Part shown: positions 9,525 to 18,222 of the stretch, piece by piece
Layout: each line of letters begins with the position of its first letter
Position numbering within the stretch: position 1 is the stretch's first letter
Origin: Micrococcaceae bacterium Sec5.1
Lineage (GTDB): Bacteria; Actinomycetota; Actinomycetes; Actinomycetales; Micrococcaceae
Assembly (NCBI GenBank): GCA_039636795.1
Contig: CP143430.1
Location: forward strand, 2,356,001-2,420,000
DNA: 64,000 nucleotides
Reading direction: 5' to 3'
Notes under the pieces: generated by a model
Databases searched by the model: none
What the model was told of the DNA's origin: nothing
Seen by the model: only the letters and a program-made list of their open reading frames with translations
Translations under genes and position numbers: made by a program

Positions 9525-9878
9525 CTAGGCAGGCAGATGCGAAGTGAACCAGACCTTGCGGAGGGTCTCGCGGATAGTCCAGCTGCCCTCCCAACCAGCA
9601 GGGGTGACAAAGAGGGTGCCGGGGTGCAGTTCGAAACTCTTGCCATCAGGTTCAGTGATGGTGCCAGAACCGCTGAGGATGTAGCAGGCTTCGTCGAAGC
9701 CTGGGCGGGTGCTCTTGAACGTCCCAGGTGTTACCTCCCAGATTCCCGTGGCCTCTCCATCCCGGCCCCAGAGGCGGGCTGAGGCTTCGGTTTGCCCTGG
9801 AGTAACCGACGTCTCCTTTGTCTGCGGTGCGCCCAGCTCTTGGGACCGGGCGTCGGACATTACTGTGGCTCTGATCAT
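9525..9878 (-). CDS. Cupin domain protein (EutQ/DUF861-like)
   Basis: A 117-residue single-domain cupin. DGEATGIWEVTPGTFKSTRP leads to the first motif, then DEACYILSGSGTITEPDG (Glu in place of one metal ligand), FELHPGTLFVTPAGWEGSW and the closing strand TIRETLRKVWF. The spacing is that of the (S)-ureidoglycine aminohydrolase-like/EutQ DUF861 cupins that are often encoded beside aldehyde dehydrogenases. Enzyme or sensor function is unknown. It lies 155 bases downstream of the aldehyde dehydrogenase on the same strand, with a hairpin at 9981-10005 between them. Confidence 0.85.
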   Translation of the reverse strand: MIRATVMSDARSQELGAPQTKETSVTPGQTEASARLWGRDGEATGIWEVTPGTFKSTRPGFDEACYILSGSGTITEPDGKSFELHPGTLFVTPAGWEGSWTIRETLRKVWFTSHLPA

Positions 9879-9980
9879 CTTGGTGCTCTCTGTCTTGTCA
9901 TGGATGCGACTTGTGCATGCGTCTGGCCGAGGTAAGTCTCTGCCCCTCGCCTAGTTCCTGTAATCCGGACGGGTTCCAGA

Positions 9981-10005
9981 CGATGGGACCGGGTTGGTCC
10001 CATCG
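9981..10005 (-). terminator. Perfect hairpin after aldehyde dehydrogenase
   Basis: CGATGGGACC pairs perfectly with GGTCCCATCG around a 5-base loop. It lies just after the stop of the minus-strand aldehyde dehydrogenase. There is no clear U tract, so it may be an attenuating or processing hairpin rather than a strict terminator. Confidence 0.55.
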
Positions 10006-10033
10006 ATCCATACTCCTGCGAGGTCGGGCGCTT

Positions 10034-11518
10034 CTAACTCTGATACGGGTCAGCGATACCGATGTACTGGGTGGTGGTGTATTCGGCGATGCCTTCCGCG
10101 CCGCCCTCACGGCCCAGACCCGATTGCTTGACACCGCCGAATGGTGCTGCGGCGTTGGAAATGACACCGGCGTTGAATCCAACCAAGCCGAACTCAATTT
10201 GTTCCGCCACACGAAGAAGTCGGGAGTGGTCGCGTGTGTAGATGTATGAGGCAAGGCCGTACTCAGTGGAATTCGCCAAGGAAATGGCCTCGGCCTCCGT
10301 GCTGAACGTGGTTATCGGTGCCACCGGACCGAAAATCTCCTGCCGCAGGATCCGGGCGTCGTGGGGAACGTTGGTGAGGACTGTCGGTTGGTAGAAGTAC
10401 CCGGGCCCGTCACCGAACTGCCCGCCCAAAGCTACTGACGCTCCGTCTTCTACAGCTTCAAGTACCAGCGCGTGGACATCATCACGTGCGCGGGCATCGA
10501 TGAGCGGGCCTACTGTGGATCCTTGCTCGGTGCCCCGTCCGAGCTTCAGGGCCTTCATCGCTGTGGTAAACGCTGCCGTGAATTCCTCTGCGACATCTTC
10601 GTGCACCAGGAATCGGTTTGCCGCTGTGCAGGCTTCACCCATGTTGCGCATTTTGGCCGCCAGGGCGCCTTCGACGGCCTTTTGAAGGTCGGCGTCGTCG
10701 AAGACGATGAAGGGGGCATTGCCGCCGAGTTCCATGGACGAACGAAGCACATTCTCGGATGCATCGGCCATGAGTTGTTTGCCCACGGGTGTGGAGCCGG
10801 TGAATGAAACTTTGCGCAAGCGGGAGTCCAGCATTATTGGTCCCGAAATGTCGGCGGCCCGCGAGGATGGGACGACATTGAGAACCCCGTTGGGCAGGCC
10901 TGCCTCGAGCATGATTTCAGCAAACAGCAGTGACGTAAGCGGAGTCAGCTTCGCCGGTTTGAGGACCATCGTGCAGCCAGCAGCGACGGCCGGACCCACC
11001 TTTCGGGTAGCCATTGCAAGAGGAAAATTCCATGGGGTGACAAGAAGACACGGCCCGACTGGTTTCTGCTGGACCAGAATCTTGTTGTGACCCTCCGGCG
11101 TTGTGAGATACCGCCCGTAGTCTCGAACGGCTTCCTCGGCGAACCAGCGAAGGAATTCGGCACCGTAAGCTACTTCCGCTCTGGCCTGGTCCAGCGGTTT
11201 ACCCATTTCCAAGGTCATCAGAAGAGCGAAGTCATCAGCACGCTCGGTAACCAGTTCGAAGGCCCTGCGTAGAATTTCGGACCTGGACCGGGATGATGTG
11301 CGGGCCCAGTCTGCCTGTACCTTATCGGCGGCATCCAGAGCTGCCTCAGCATCGATACTTCCGGCATCGGCCACGTGGGCAATGACATCACCCGTGGCAG
11401 GATCAACGACGGGAAACGTTCGCCTGGTTGATGCTTCAATCCACTGGCCGTTAATTAGAAGACCCGTAGGTACCGATGCCAACAGTTCATTCTCACGTTC
11501 GGTGATGGTGGTGGTCAT
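10034..11518 (-). CDS. NAD(P)-dependent aldehyde dehydrogenase, succinate-semialdehyde type
   Basis: 494 residues, the usual length for GabD-like enzymes that oxidise succinate semialdehyde or close analogues to the acid. PVGPCLLVTPWNFPLAMATR is the cofactor-site start. Then come VLKPAKLTPLTSL, FTGSTPVGKQLM, the general-base Glu in SMELGGNAPF, the catalytic Cys in NMGEACTAANRF, and EIFGPVAPI. Start at ATG 11518 with a GAAAGAGAG ribosome site. It is divergent from the GntR/FCD regulator across 361 bases that carry the operator candidates. Two further aldehyde dehydrogenases lie at 19352 and 29552. Confidence 0.92.
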   Translation of the reverse strand: MTTTITERENELLASVPTGLLINGQWIEASTRRTFPVVDPATGDVIAHVADAGSIDAEAALDAADKVQADWARTSSRSRSEILRRAFELVTERADDFALLMTLEMGKPLDQARAEVAYGAEFLRWFAEEAVRDYGRYLTTPEGHNKILVQQKPVGPCLLVTPWNFPLAMATRKVGPAVAAGCTMVLKPAKLTPLTSLLFAEIMLEAGLPNGVLNVVPSSRAADISGPIMLDSRLRKVSFTGSTPVGKQLMADASENVLRSSMELGGNAPFIVFDDADLQKAVEGALAAKMRNMGEACTAANRFLVHEDVAEEFTAAFTTAMKALKLGRGTEQGSTVGPLIDARARDDVHALVLEAVEDGASVALGGQFGDGPGYFYQPTVLTNVPHDARILRQEIFGPVAPITTFSTEAEAISLANSTEYGLASYIYTRDHSRLLRVAEQIEFGLVGFNAGVISNAAAPFGGVKQSGLGREGGAEGIAEYTTTQYIGIADPYQS

Positions 11519-11775
11519 CCGCTCGCTCTCTTTCTTGCCTTAGGGAAGGCCGGCATCGCAGCACAGTCACGCCGGTCCTCTGAGGCAGCGCCGTCATCAT
11601 TGATGGCGCTGACTGACCGCAAAATGCTTCGGACCGAGTGTCGACCAGCGCAAGGGGCTCCTCGCGGTACGCTTCAGCCGCGCGCCTGCCGGATTATTTG
11701 TTTGATCTTGTGCCGTTGAATTTCCCCGCGTCGCCCGCAGGTACAGGTCGAAGGGAAATGATTTGAGCATAGACC

Positions 11776-11862
11776 CGTAGTAGACAGAGTACTGTCGACA
11801 ACGGACTAAGGCAAGGCCTGTCGGCTAGCGAATAAGAAAAGGTTGTACATTGTCGACTAATG
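11776..11862. promoter_or_regulatory. Candidate operators of the GntR/FCD regulator
   Basis: In the divergent region between the aldehyde dehydrogenase and the regulator, CGTAGTAGACA (11776-11786) and GTCGACAACG (11794-11803) occur together. A further TTGTCGACTA is at 11850-11859. TGTCGACA at 11793-11800 is a perfect palindrome. The same two words in inverted orientation, CGTTGTCGAC and TGTCTACTACG, lie side by side at 15166-15186 in the next divergent promoter region. Shared sites in front of two divergent transcription units suggest one regulon. The rest of this 361-base gap shows no gene. Confidence 0.5.
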
Positions 11863-11879
11863 AGGTCTAGAATCACAAC

Positions 11880-12614
11880 ATGACTACTCATGGCTTAACC
11901 CGGCCTCCAAGGATGCGGCTGGCCGACGCCGCCCATCAATCGCTTCGTCTTGCCATTATCGAAGGCAAGCTGGCCATGGGGGAGCGCCTCACCGAAGCGC
12001 ACATCGCCGAAGAGCTGGGAATGAGTCGCGCGCCGGTGCGTGAGGCTATACAAAGGCTCGCGGCCGAGGGGCTCGTCTCAGTCGAACCCCATCTGGGGGC
12101 CCAAGTCCTGGATTTGTCACTTGAGGATATCGTGGATCTGCATAATCTGCGTCTTGGCCTGGAAACCACAGCCTTAAGGCTCTTTCTTGCCCGTGGAAGC
12201 TCGGCCAAACCTCTGCGCACGCATCTGAACGAGATGAAAGCTGCGGCCGCTAAGAAAGATGCCGGTCGATTGATCAACGCTGAACTGGACTGGCACCGGA
12301 GCATCAATGTGGGGTCCGGAAACCAGCTCATTGCCCGGATGTTTGGGGAGTTGGAGGGGCGAATTCTGCTTGCGACGTCCCTGGAGGACAGAGTCCTTCG
12401 GGTAATTACGCCGGCGGGCAACTCTCATTCGCATCTCAGTTACGTGGTCGAGGAGCACGAGCAGATCATCAGCGCCATCGAAGAAGGCAGGAACGGGGAA
12501 GCGCAGGCCCTGTTTGAAAAGCACTTCCTCTCAACCGTCGCCCTGCTGCTCCAGAGACTCGGAGGAGATCCGTCCCTGCTCTTGGAACCGATGTCCGGCA
12601 CTTCCACGAACTAG
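11880..12614 (+). CDS. GntR-family transcriptional regulator (FCD/FadR type)
   Basis: 244 residues. An N-terminal winged helix-turn-helix runs from about residue 14 to 78 (LRLAIIEGKLAMGERLTEAH, SRAPVREAIQRLAAEGL). A C-terminal all-helical FCD ligand domain has the usual acidic/His metal-site residues in ELDWHRSIN, HSHLSYV and EEHEQIISAI. Proteins of this class bind small carboxylates and usually repress neighbouring catabolic genes. It is divergent from the succinate-semialdehyde-type dehydrogenase and probably controls both that unit and the amine cluster further on, as judged from the shared motifs. Confidence 0.92.
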   Translation: MTTHGLTRPPRMRLADAAHQSLRLAIIEGKLAMGERLTEAHIAEELGMSRAPVREAIQRLAAEGLVSVEPHLGAQVLDLSLEDIVDLHNLRLGLETTALRLFLARGSSAKPLRTHLNEMKAAAAKKDAGRLINAELDWHRSINVGSGNQLIARMFGELEGRILLATSLEDRVLRVITPAGNSHSHLSYVVEEHEQIISAIEEGRNGEAQALFEKHFLSTVALLLQRLGGDPSLLLEPMSGTSTN

Positions 12615-13043
12615 GAGATCACAGCTGGTTCCCCTGCTGCCGTTCTGGTACCACGAGCCGGATACGCTCTGCCCAGCGCCGCTTTCCGAGAGCTGAGATG
12701 GGCGGACCGGTCGGGCGATGTTGTTGATCAGCCATCGCCCGTGCTGTGGTCCGCGGGAAAAGTTAGTTATCGGGGGCCACGAGGCATGACAGCGACGTCT
12801 AAAGCTGCCGGGCCGCCCCGGATCCGTCTGGCCAGCATTTTCCACGCTGATCAGTCGTGCCGGGCGACGCATCCTCACCCTTTTCAGCTTGCACACGTTC
12901 AGGTTCGACGCACTGTGCGCGCAGGTCACGGAAAGTGTCCTAGAACTAACGGCAACGGCGAGGCTCCGCGAACACCCAGAAGGCAGTTGCGCAGCCTCGC
13001 CCGCGAGCCGTCCGATGCTACATGGACGTGCTGTTTGCACAGA
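12615..13043. other. Convergent intergenic gap with hairpin
   Basis: A gene-free gap between the GntR gene and the converging alcohol dehydrogenase. The only structure is a hairpin at 12712-12741, where CGGGCGATG pairs perfectly with CATCGCCCG around 12 bases. It is a plausible terminator for either side, although it lacks a strong U tract. The open frames here have no recognisable protein pattern. Confidence 0.5.
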
Positions 13044-14144
13044 TCAGAAGGATATGACCTGCCGCAGTCCCTGGCCTGATCGCATTTGTTCAAATGCGCC
13101 GGAGACCTGATCCAGCGAGATACTGTCGCCCAGCAATTTTTCGATGGGCAAACGCCCGGCCAGAAAGAGATCAGCAAGGGTAGAGAAAGTGATCGAAGGG
13201 TTCGAGCTGCCGTAGCTGCAGCCGATCACGGTCTTTCCGTTCATCGTCAGCTCCAGAAGATCGAGGGGGACGGTGGCTCCCCTCGAGGGCATGCCGACGA
13301 GCACGGTTGTACCTGCGGTCTCGGTCACTGCGATGCATTGAGCGGCAGTATCTACACGGCCGGCAGCTTCAAAGGCGTATTCCACGCCTCCCTCAACAAT
13401 GGCCATGCATTCCTCGATCACATCGCCGCTGCGCGCGTTTACGGTGTGCGTGGCCCCGACACTCCGGGCGGCCTCCAGTTTTTCTTCGGACATGTCTACG
13501 GCAATGATCGGGTTGGCACCAGCCAGTGCCAATCCCATGACTACCGATAAGCCGACGCCCCCGCAGCCGATAACAACGGCTGAACTTCCTGCGCGGACCT
13601 TCGCGGTGTTGAGGGCAGCTCCAATCCCCGTTGTAGCCGCACAGCCGATCAATGCTGCCACTTCAAAAGGCAGATCGTCGGGGACGGCAATTGCTCCGGA
13701 CTCCGGGACCACGACGTATTCGGCGAAACTGCCAACGTTCAGGAACGGATAGATGCGGTTGCCTTTGTGGCTAAGCCTGGTTTGGCCGTCCGCCATGACA
13801 CAGTCATTGGCTGTCGTGTTCTGACACGCCCACTGCCGTCCGCTGACACAGAACTTACAGCGCAAGCATGGGGCGAACCATGACAAAGCGACCCTCTCGC
13901 CAATCCTGGACTCGGGCACCCCTGCGCCGACGGCTTCTACGATGCCGGCGCCCTCGTGTCCAAGAATCATGGGAGAGGGCATGTCCCAGTCGCCGGAGGC
14001 GACGTGCAGGTCGGAATGGCAGACACCGCTGGCATGGACTCGAACCCGGATTTCACCCGGCCCCGGGTCTGCTACGTCAACAGTGGTGACCTCCAGAGTT
14101 GAATCATCGGTGAAGATGAGCGCCTGTGCTGTGATGGTCGTCAT
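13044..14144 (-). CDS. Zinc-dependent alcohol dehydrogenase (MDR family)
   Basis: 366 residues with a GroES-like N-terminal domain carrying the catalytic zinc ligands in SGVCHSDLH and GHEGAGIVE. The four-Cys structural zinc site is present (CLRCKFCVSGRQWAC), followed by the Rossmann motif GCGGVGLSVVMG with an acidic residue (AVDMSEEK) that selects NAD. The pattern is closest to class III/mycothiol-dependent formaldehyde dehydrogenases and aryl/amino-alcohol dehydrogenases. The start overlaps the stop of the nitrilase-family gene by four bases, so the two are translationally coupled. In an amine cluster it could oxidise an amino alcohol or handle formaldehyde released by demethylation. That is inference. 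Confidence 0.92.
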   Translation of the reverse strand: MTTITAQALIFTDDSTLEVTTVDVADPGPGEIRVRVHASGVCHSDLHVASGDWDMPSPMILGHEGAGIVEAVGAGVPESRIGERVALSWFAPCLRCKFCVSGRQWACQNTTANDCVMADGQTRLSHKGNRIYPFLNVGSFAEYVVVPESGAIAVPDDLPFEVAALIGCAATTGIGAALNTAKVRAGSSAVVIGCGGVGLSVVMGLALAGANPIIAVDMSEEKLEAARSVGATHTVNARSGDVIEECMAIVEGGVEYAFEAAGRVDTAAQCIAVTETAGTTVLVGMPSRGATVPLDLLELTMNGKTVIGCSYGSSNPSITFSTLADLFLAGRLPIEKLLGDSISLDQVSGAFEQMRSGQGLRQVISF

Positions 14145-15037
14145 TTGGCAGTCCTCCAGCGGGGAAGGTCTTCGGTTGCAGTCGAGATTGAGTTATAGAG
14201 GTCTGGACGCCGATCGCGGTAGATCGGGCGCGTAAGCCTGGTATCGATGACGGCACGACGGTTGATGACGGCAGAGACGACGTCGTCGTCGGTGTTGGAG
14301 GCCACGGCCAAGAGGCGTCCCTCAGGATCAGCTATGAGGCTTGTCCCGCAGAAATCAAGTTTGTCCTCACGGCCGACCTTGTTTGCCGCGAGGAAGAACA
14401 ACTGATTGTCGCAGGCACGTGCTGAAAGCACCGTCTTGAAGGGGAACTGTTCGGGCGTTGCGAAGGGCGCGACGATAAGATCCGCTCCGTTGAGGGCGGT
14501 GGCGCGTGCAGATTCGGGGAACTCATTGTCGTAGCAGATATTAATACCCATGGCGAAGTCACCCACCTGGGTGAGGTTGAAGTAACTTCCGTTGCGGAAG
14601 AACACCTTTTCGAGGGTTTCGGTTGCTGCAGGATGCGTCTTGCGGTATTTACTGATGATCTCGCCATCGGGGCCAATCACCATCGCGGTGTCATAGCTTA
14701 TTCCGGGACCGTCCTCTTCCAAGATGGTGGCGACGATCGTAACCCCGTGCTTTCGCGCCGATTCCTTGACCGCGCTGATTGACGGTCCCTCGTCATTCTC
14801 TGCGAGACGGACAAGTGATGGATCGTGGCGCGCGAAAACGTACTCGGTGTTGAAGAATTCAGGCAGCACAATGAGCTGGGCACAGTGCTCAGTGGCGGCG
14901 ACGTCAATCAGGGCGATCGCCTTCGCAATATTCGCATCGCGGTCGGGTCCGCTGTTCATCTGAACAGCTGCAACGGTAAGGTCCCCCGGCTGCCGGGTGG
15001 CGACATCGGTGACCGTGTGGTTTGTGAGTGTAGTCAT
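14141..15037 (-). CDS. Carbon-nitrogen hydrolase (nitrilase superfamily amidase)
   Basis: 298 residues. The nitrilase triad is visible: Glu in VLPEFFNTEYVF, Lys in KYRKTHPAA and Cys in INICYDNEFPESAR. The Cys surroundings and short length resemble N-carbamoylputrescine amidase, omega-amidase and N-carbamoyl amino acid hydrolases rather than true nitrilases. It probably cleaves an amide or carbamoyl group from a small amine-derived acid. It is first in the minus-strand operon with the alcohol dehydrogenase and divergent from the polyamine-type importer, sharing the 15038-15419 regulatory region. Confidence 0.9.
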   Translation of the reverse strand: MTTLTNHTVTDVATRQPGDLTVAAVQMNSGPDRDANIAKAIALIDVAATEHCAQLIVLPEFFNTEYVFARHDPSLVRLAENDEGPSISAVKESARKHGVTIVATILEEDGPGISYDTAMVIGPDGEIISKYRKTHPAATETLEKVFFRNGSYFNLTQVGDFAMGINICYDNEFPESARATALNGADLIVAPFATPEQFPFKTVLSARACDNQLFFLAANKVGREDKLDFCGTSLIADPEGRLLAVASNTDDDVVSAVINRRAVIDTRLTRPIYRDRRPDLYNSISTATEDLPRWRTAK

Positions 15038-15165
15038 TTTCGGATCAAGTCCCTTCAGATTTACGGGATTTAGGGAGTGGCAGGGCTGGGTGCACGGACA
15101 CAGACCCGCGTTCCACGTTGAAAGCCAGGTCAGCGTCCCGTTTTCATAAGAAACAGTAGAAATAT

Positions 15166-15195
15166 CGTTGTCGACTGTCTACTACGCTAGTAGAC
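15166..15195. promoter_or_regulatory. Candidate operator between amidase and importer operons
   Basis: CGTTGTCGAC at 15166-15175 is directly followed by TGTCTACTACG. Within it GTCTACTA and TAGTAGAC (15177-15195) form a perfect 8-base inverted repeat around CGC. Both words recur, in inverted orientation and spaced by 7 more bases, at 11776-11803. Another GTCGACAA is at 15358-15365, close to the importer start. The symmetry suits a GntR dimer. The rest of the 382-base gap is without genes. Confidence 0.5.
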
Positions 15196-15419
15196 TAGCG
15201 CATATGCCGCCAGTAGGCGAGCGGTAATAGAAACGAAACATTTCCAGTGTAAATCTAGGCCAATGCTGGCATCGGAGGTCTACCGGGTTGCCGGGTTCAA
15301 GAGAGAAGGCAGGACACCTTACGTTGTGCAACCTCTTGACAGCACCTCACTTCCATGTCGACAATCGACCGAGTACACCTCGTCAAAGTAGCCGAGGTCA
15401 CATCCCCAAGGAGAGTTTG

Positions 15420-16487
15420 ATGTCATTCACATCCCGAGCAAAGCGTTACGTCCCGGCCTTAGCCATCCCCGTAGTGGCTGCGCTGGTAATAACCGGCTGC
15501 GGTTCCTCTGATTCAGGCACGTCAGGGGGTTCGGACGCGCAACTGACCATCGCCGACTACGGCGGAAAGCTCAGTAAGACAATGAATACGACTTTTCTGG
15601 AGCCGTACAGCGCGGAGTCGGGTGTGAAGTTTACCCAGGACCCGAATATGGATAACAACAAGATTGCCCTTCAGGTCCAAAGCGGCAATATCCAGTGGGA
15701 TATGGCAGAAGTGGACACTTGGTTGGCAACCCAACAGTGCGGCAAGCAGTTCGAGGAAATAGACGCTGACGCCCTGGACACGTCAAAGTTTGCTGAGGGC
15801 AGGGTGACAAATAAGTGCGGCCTACCTGTACTGGAGTGGGGAGCGGTTCTGGCCTATGACAAAACCAAGTTTGGCGACAACCCTCCGACCAGCTGGGCCG
15901 ACTTTTTTGACACCCAGAAATACCCTGGCAAGCGCTGCGCTCCCACAACTTCCCAGTTCAACATGGAGGCAGCGTCTCTAGCCTCTGGCGTGAAGCCGGA
16001 GAACCTTTACCCTCTGGATGTGATGACAGCGATCAACAAGTATCAGACCATCAAGCAGGACACGACCTTCCTGACCTCAAGCACGCAGCAGGTGGACACC
16101 ATGCTTTCCGGGGGAGCCGTCATGTGCATGGTGTACTCGCCACGTGCATTTGACGCAATCAGCCAAGGGGCGAAGTGGGATGTTGTCTGGCCTACGGTAC
16201 TTAAGCAGTGGGACAGCCTGGTCATCCTGAAAGGCTCACCGAACGCGGGACCGGCGAAGAAGTTCCTGTCCTGGTTGTCGAACAATCCTGAGGCGCAGAC
16301 CAAGTTCGAAGAACTCGCACCCTATGCGTCAACCGCCGCCAAGAGTGGTGAACCCAAAGTCTCCGATCTTCAGGCTCAGTACCTTGTCTCCAACCACAGG
16401 AACGACGGCGTGGCATTGGATAACGAGTGGTACGCACAAAACAAAGATGCCGCTGAATCGCAGTGGCGTGCAGCTCTGGTTGGGTAA
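15420..16487 (+). CDS. Polyamine-type ABC transporter substrate-binding lipoprotein
   Basis: 355 residues from ATG 15420, which follows AAGGAGAG; an upstream in-frame extension is not needed. The signal peptide ends at lipobox ITGC-GSS. The body has the PotD/PotF-like pattern of cluster-D/IIc binding proteins: ADYGGKLSKTMNTTFLEPY, VKFTQDPNM, WDMAEVDTWLA, then LEWGAVLAYDKTKF, PTSWADFFD and YPGKRC. It would capture a polyamine, betaine or similar cationic amine outside the membrane and deliver it to the two permeases and ATPase that follow. Confidence 0.9.
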   Translation: MSFTSRAKRYVPALAIPVVAALVITGCGSSDSGTSGGSDAQLTIADYGGKLSKTMNTTFLEPYSAESGVKFTQDPNMDNNKIALQVQSGNIQWDMAEVDTWLATQQCGKQFEEIDADALDTSKFAEGRVTNKCGLPVLEWGAVLAYDKTKFGDNPPTSWADFFDTQKYPGKRCAPTTSQFNMEAASLASGVKPENLYPLDVMTAINKYQTIKQDTTFLTSSTQQVDTMLSGGAVMCMVYSPRAFDAISQGAKWDVVWPTVLKQWDSLVILKGSPNAGPAKKFLSWLSNNPEAQTKFEELAPYASTAAKSGEPKVSDLQAQYLVSNHRNDGVALDNEWYAQNKDAAESQWRAALVG

Positions 16488-16501
16488 TTGAGGGAGCACA
16501 G

Positions 16502-17401
16502 ATGTCTACATCAACACTGAAGCCATCGAGCCTGCCGCAAAGCCCGACTCTGAGGAGGCCATTCGCATTCAGACCCGTTTTACTGCTGGTGGTTCCTGGC
16601 TTCGCGATTATCGTTTTGTTCTTCGTGTATCCGGCGATCTCGGTCCTCTCCCGGGCCTGGACGCATTTCCAGGCACCGCAGAAGGGTGGCTGGGACAACT
16701 TCGCCTGGTTCTTCACCGAAGACGTGAACATGACGCTGCTGCTGCGTACGTTCGGCATCACCCTCCTCGTCACTATTATCACGTTGGTGCTCGCCTTCCC
16801 GTTCGCCTATCTCATGACCCTCGTTTCACGCAGATGGCTAGTTGTGATGACGACTGCAGTGATGTTGCCGTTCTTTACCAACTATCTGGTCAGAATCTTT
16901 GCCTGGGTAGTTCTCTTGCAGGACAACGGCGTCGTCAACGGCGCATTGTCGGCATTCGGGATAGCGCCGTTCCACATGCTGGGAACCACTTTCGCGGTCG
17001 CGGTCGGCATGGCGCAAACGCTCCTGCCCTTGATGATCCTTCCGCTCTATTCCGTGCTGCAGGGGATTGACCGGAGTCTGCTGCGTGCTTCTGAAAGCCT
17101 TGGTGCCTCACCGGCCAAATCCTTCTTTCGCATCTATTTGCCACTGGCCACGCCGGGCATGCTCGCCGGCAGCGTGCTCGTGTTCGTCTTCGGGCTTGGG
17201 TTCTACCTGACGCCGGCGATTCTTGGATCACCGCAGAACGCTCTGCTTGCCCAGCAGGTAGTTACTCAGGTCCAGGATTTGCTGGCATGGGGACGGGGGT
17301 CGGTACTGGCCTTGGTCTTGTTGCTCGTTACCTTTGCCCTTCTGGCGGTAGCTATGCGATTCTCCCGCCATACGGTGAGCTCAGCGTACGGAATCAGGTG
17401 A
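16502..17401 (+). CDS. ABC transporter permease (PotB-like)
   Basis: 299 residues with six predicted membrane helices. A large extracytoplasmic loop after helix 1 (ISVLSRAWTHFQAPQKGGW) is typical of PotB proteins. The cytoplasmic coupling loop ESLGASPAKSFFRIYLPLATP carries the EAA motif. ATG 16502 follows GAGGGAG, 15 bases after the binding-protein stop. It pairs with the second permease at 17410 to form the membrane channel of the importer. Confidence 0.9.
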   Translation: MSTSTLKPSSLPQSPTLRRPFAFRPVLLLVVPGFAIIVLFFVYPAISVLSRAWTHFQAPQKGGWDNFAWFFTEDVNMTLLLRTFGITLLVTIITLVLAFPFAYLMTLVSRRWLVVMTTAVMLPFFTNYLVRIFAWVVLLQDNGVVNGALSAFGIAPFHMLGTTFAVAVGMAQTLLPLMILPLYSVLQGIDRSLLRASESLGASPAKSFFRIYLPLATPGMLAGSVLVFVFGLGFYLTPAILGSPQNALLAQQVVTQVQDLLAWGRGSVLALVLLLVTFALLAVAMRFSRHTVSSAYGIR

Positions 17402-17409
17402 GAACAATC

Positions 17410-18222
17410 ATGCAAAAACCAGCCCGAAGTTCATCTCCTCGTCTTGCACGTATTCTGCTGATCGTCGCCGCCGTTTTGATCGCGGCATGGATGATCGTCC
17501 CCACGCTGGTCATCATCCCCCTGAGCTTCTCGTCCTCGCAGGCCAGCTTCCAGTTCCCACCGCCCGGATGGTCACTTGATCTGTACCGCAACCTCGCAAC
17601 AGGAGAATGGCGTGACGCCGCCCTCAACTCGATCAAGATTGCAGCCGTAGTCACAGTGCTGACTACGGTTCTCGGAACGGCAGCAGCCCTTGGGCTTGAC
17701 CGATCCAAGTTCCCTGGCAAGGGACTCATCACGGGCTCAATGTTTGCTCCCTTGATCGTGCCAACATCAATCCTGGCAATCGGTATCTACGCCGTGTTCC
17801 TGAACTGGAAGTTGAACGGCACTTTCTTGGGATTCGTCGCGGCGCACTCAGTTGTGGCACTTCCAATGGTTTTGGTCTCGGTGTCCTCCAGCCTCAGGGT
17901 CTTCGACCGAAACCAGGAGAATGCCGCTGCCAGCCTCGGAGCAGGGCCACTGACCACCTTCATGAGCGTGACGCTTCCCCAGATCCGTTCAGGCGTCGTC
18001 ACCGGGGCCGTCTTGGCATTCCTGGCTTCGTTCGACGAGGTCGTAGTATCCCTTTTCCTCGCCAGCCCGCGTCTGCAGACCCTGCCGGTCTTGATGTTTT
18101 CGAGCATGAGACGCGAGCTTGACCCGACCGTGGCCGCGGCAGCAACCGTGGTGTTCGCCCTGGCTGCCATCGCCATCCCCATCGTCGCGCTGATACAGAC
18201 AAGGAATCATCATGTCCGCTGA
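17410..18222 (+). CDS. ABC transporter permease (PotC-like)
   Basis: 270 residues from ATG 17410, behind AGGTGAG. Helix 1 is ARILLIVAAVLIAAWMIVPT, followed by LSFSSSQASFQFPPPGWSLD, the standard PotC N-terminal loop. The EAA coupling loop reads ENAAASLGAGPLTTFMSVTL, and DEVVVSLFLASPRLQTLPV is the closing conserved stretch. It overlaps the ATPase gene by 11 bases, showing tight coupling. Confidence 0.9.
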   Translation: MQKPARSSSPRLARILLIVAAVLIAAWMIVPTLVIIPLSFSSSQASFQFPPPGWSLDLYRNLATGEWRDAALNSIKIAAVVTVLTTVLGTAAALGLDRSKFPGKGLITGSMFAPLIVPTSILAIGIYAVFLNWKLNGTFLGFVAAHSVVALPMVLVSVSSSLRVFDRNQENAAASLGAGPLTTFMSVTLPQIRSGVVTGAVLAFLASFDEVVVSLFLASPRLQTLPVLMFSSMRRELDPTVAAAATVVFALAAIAIPIVALIQTRNHHVR

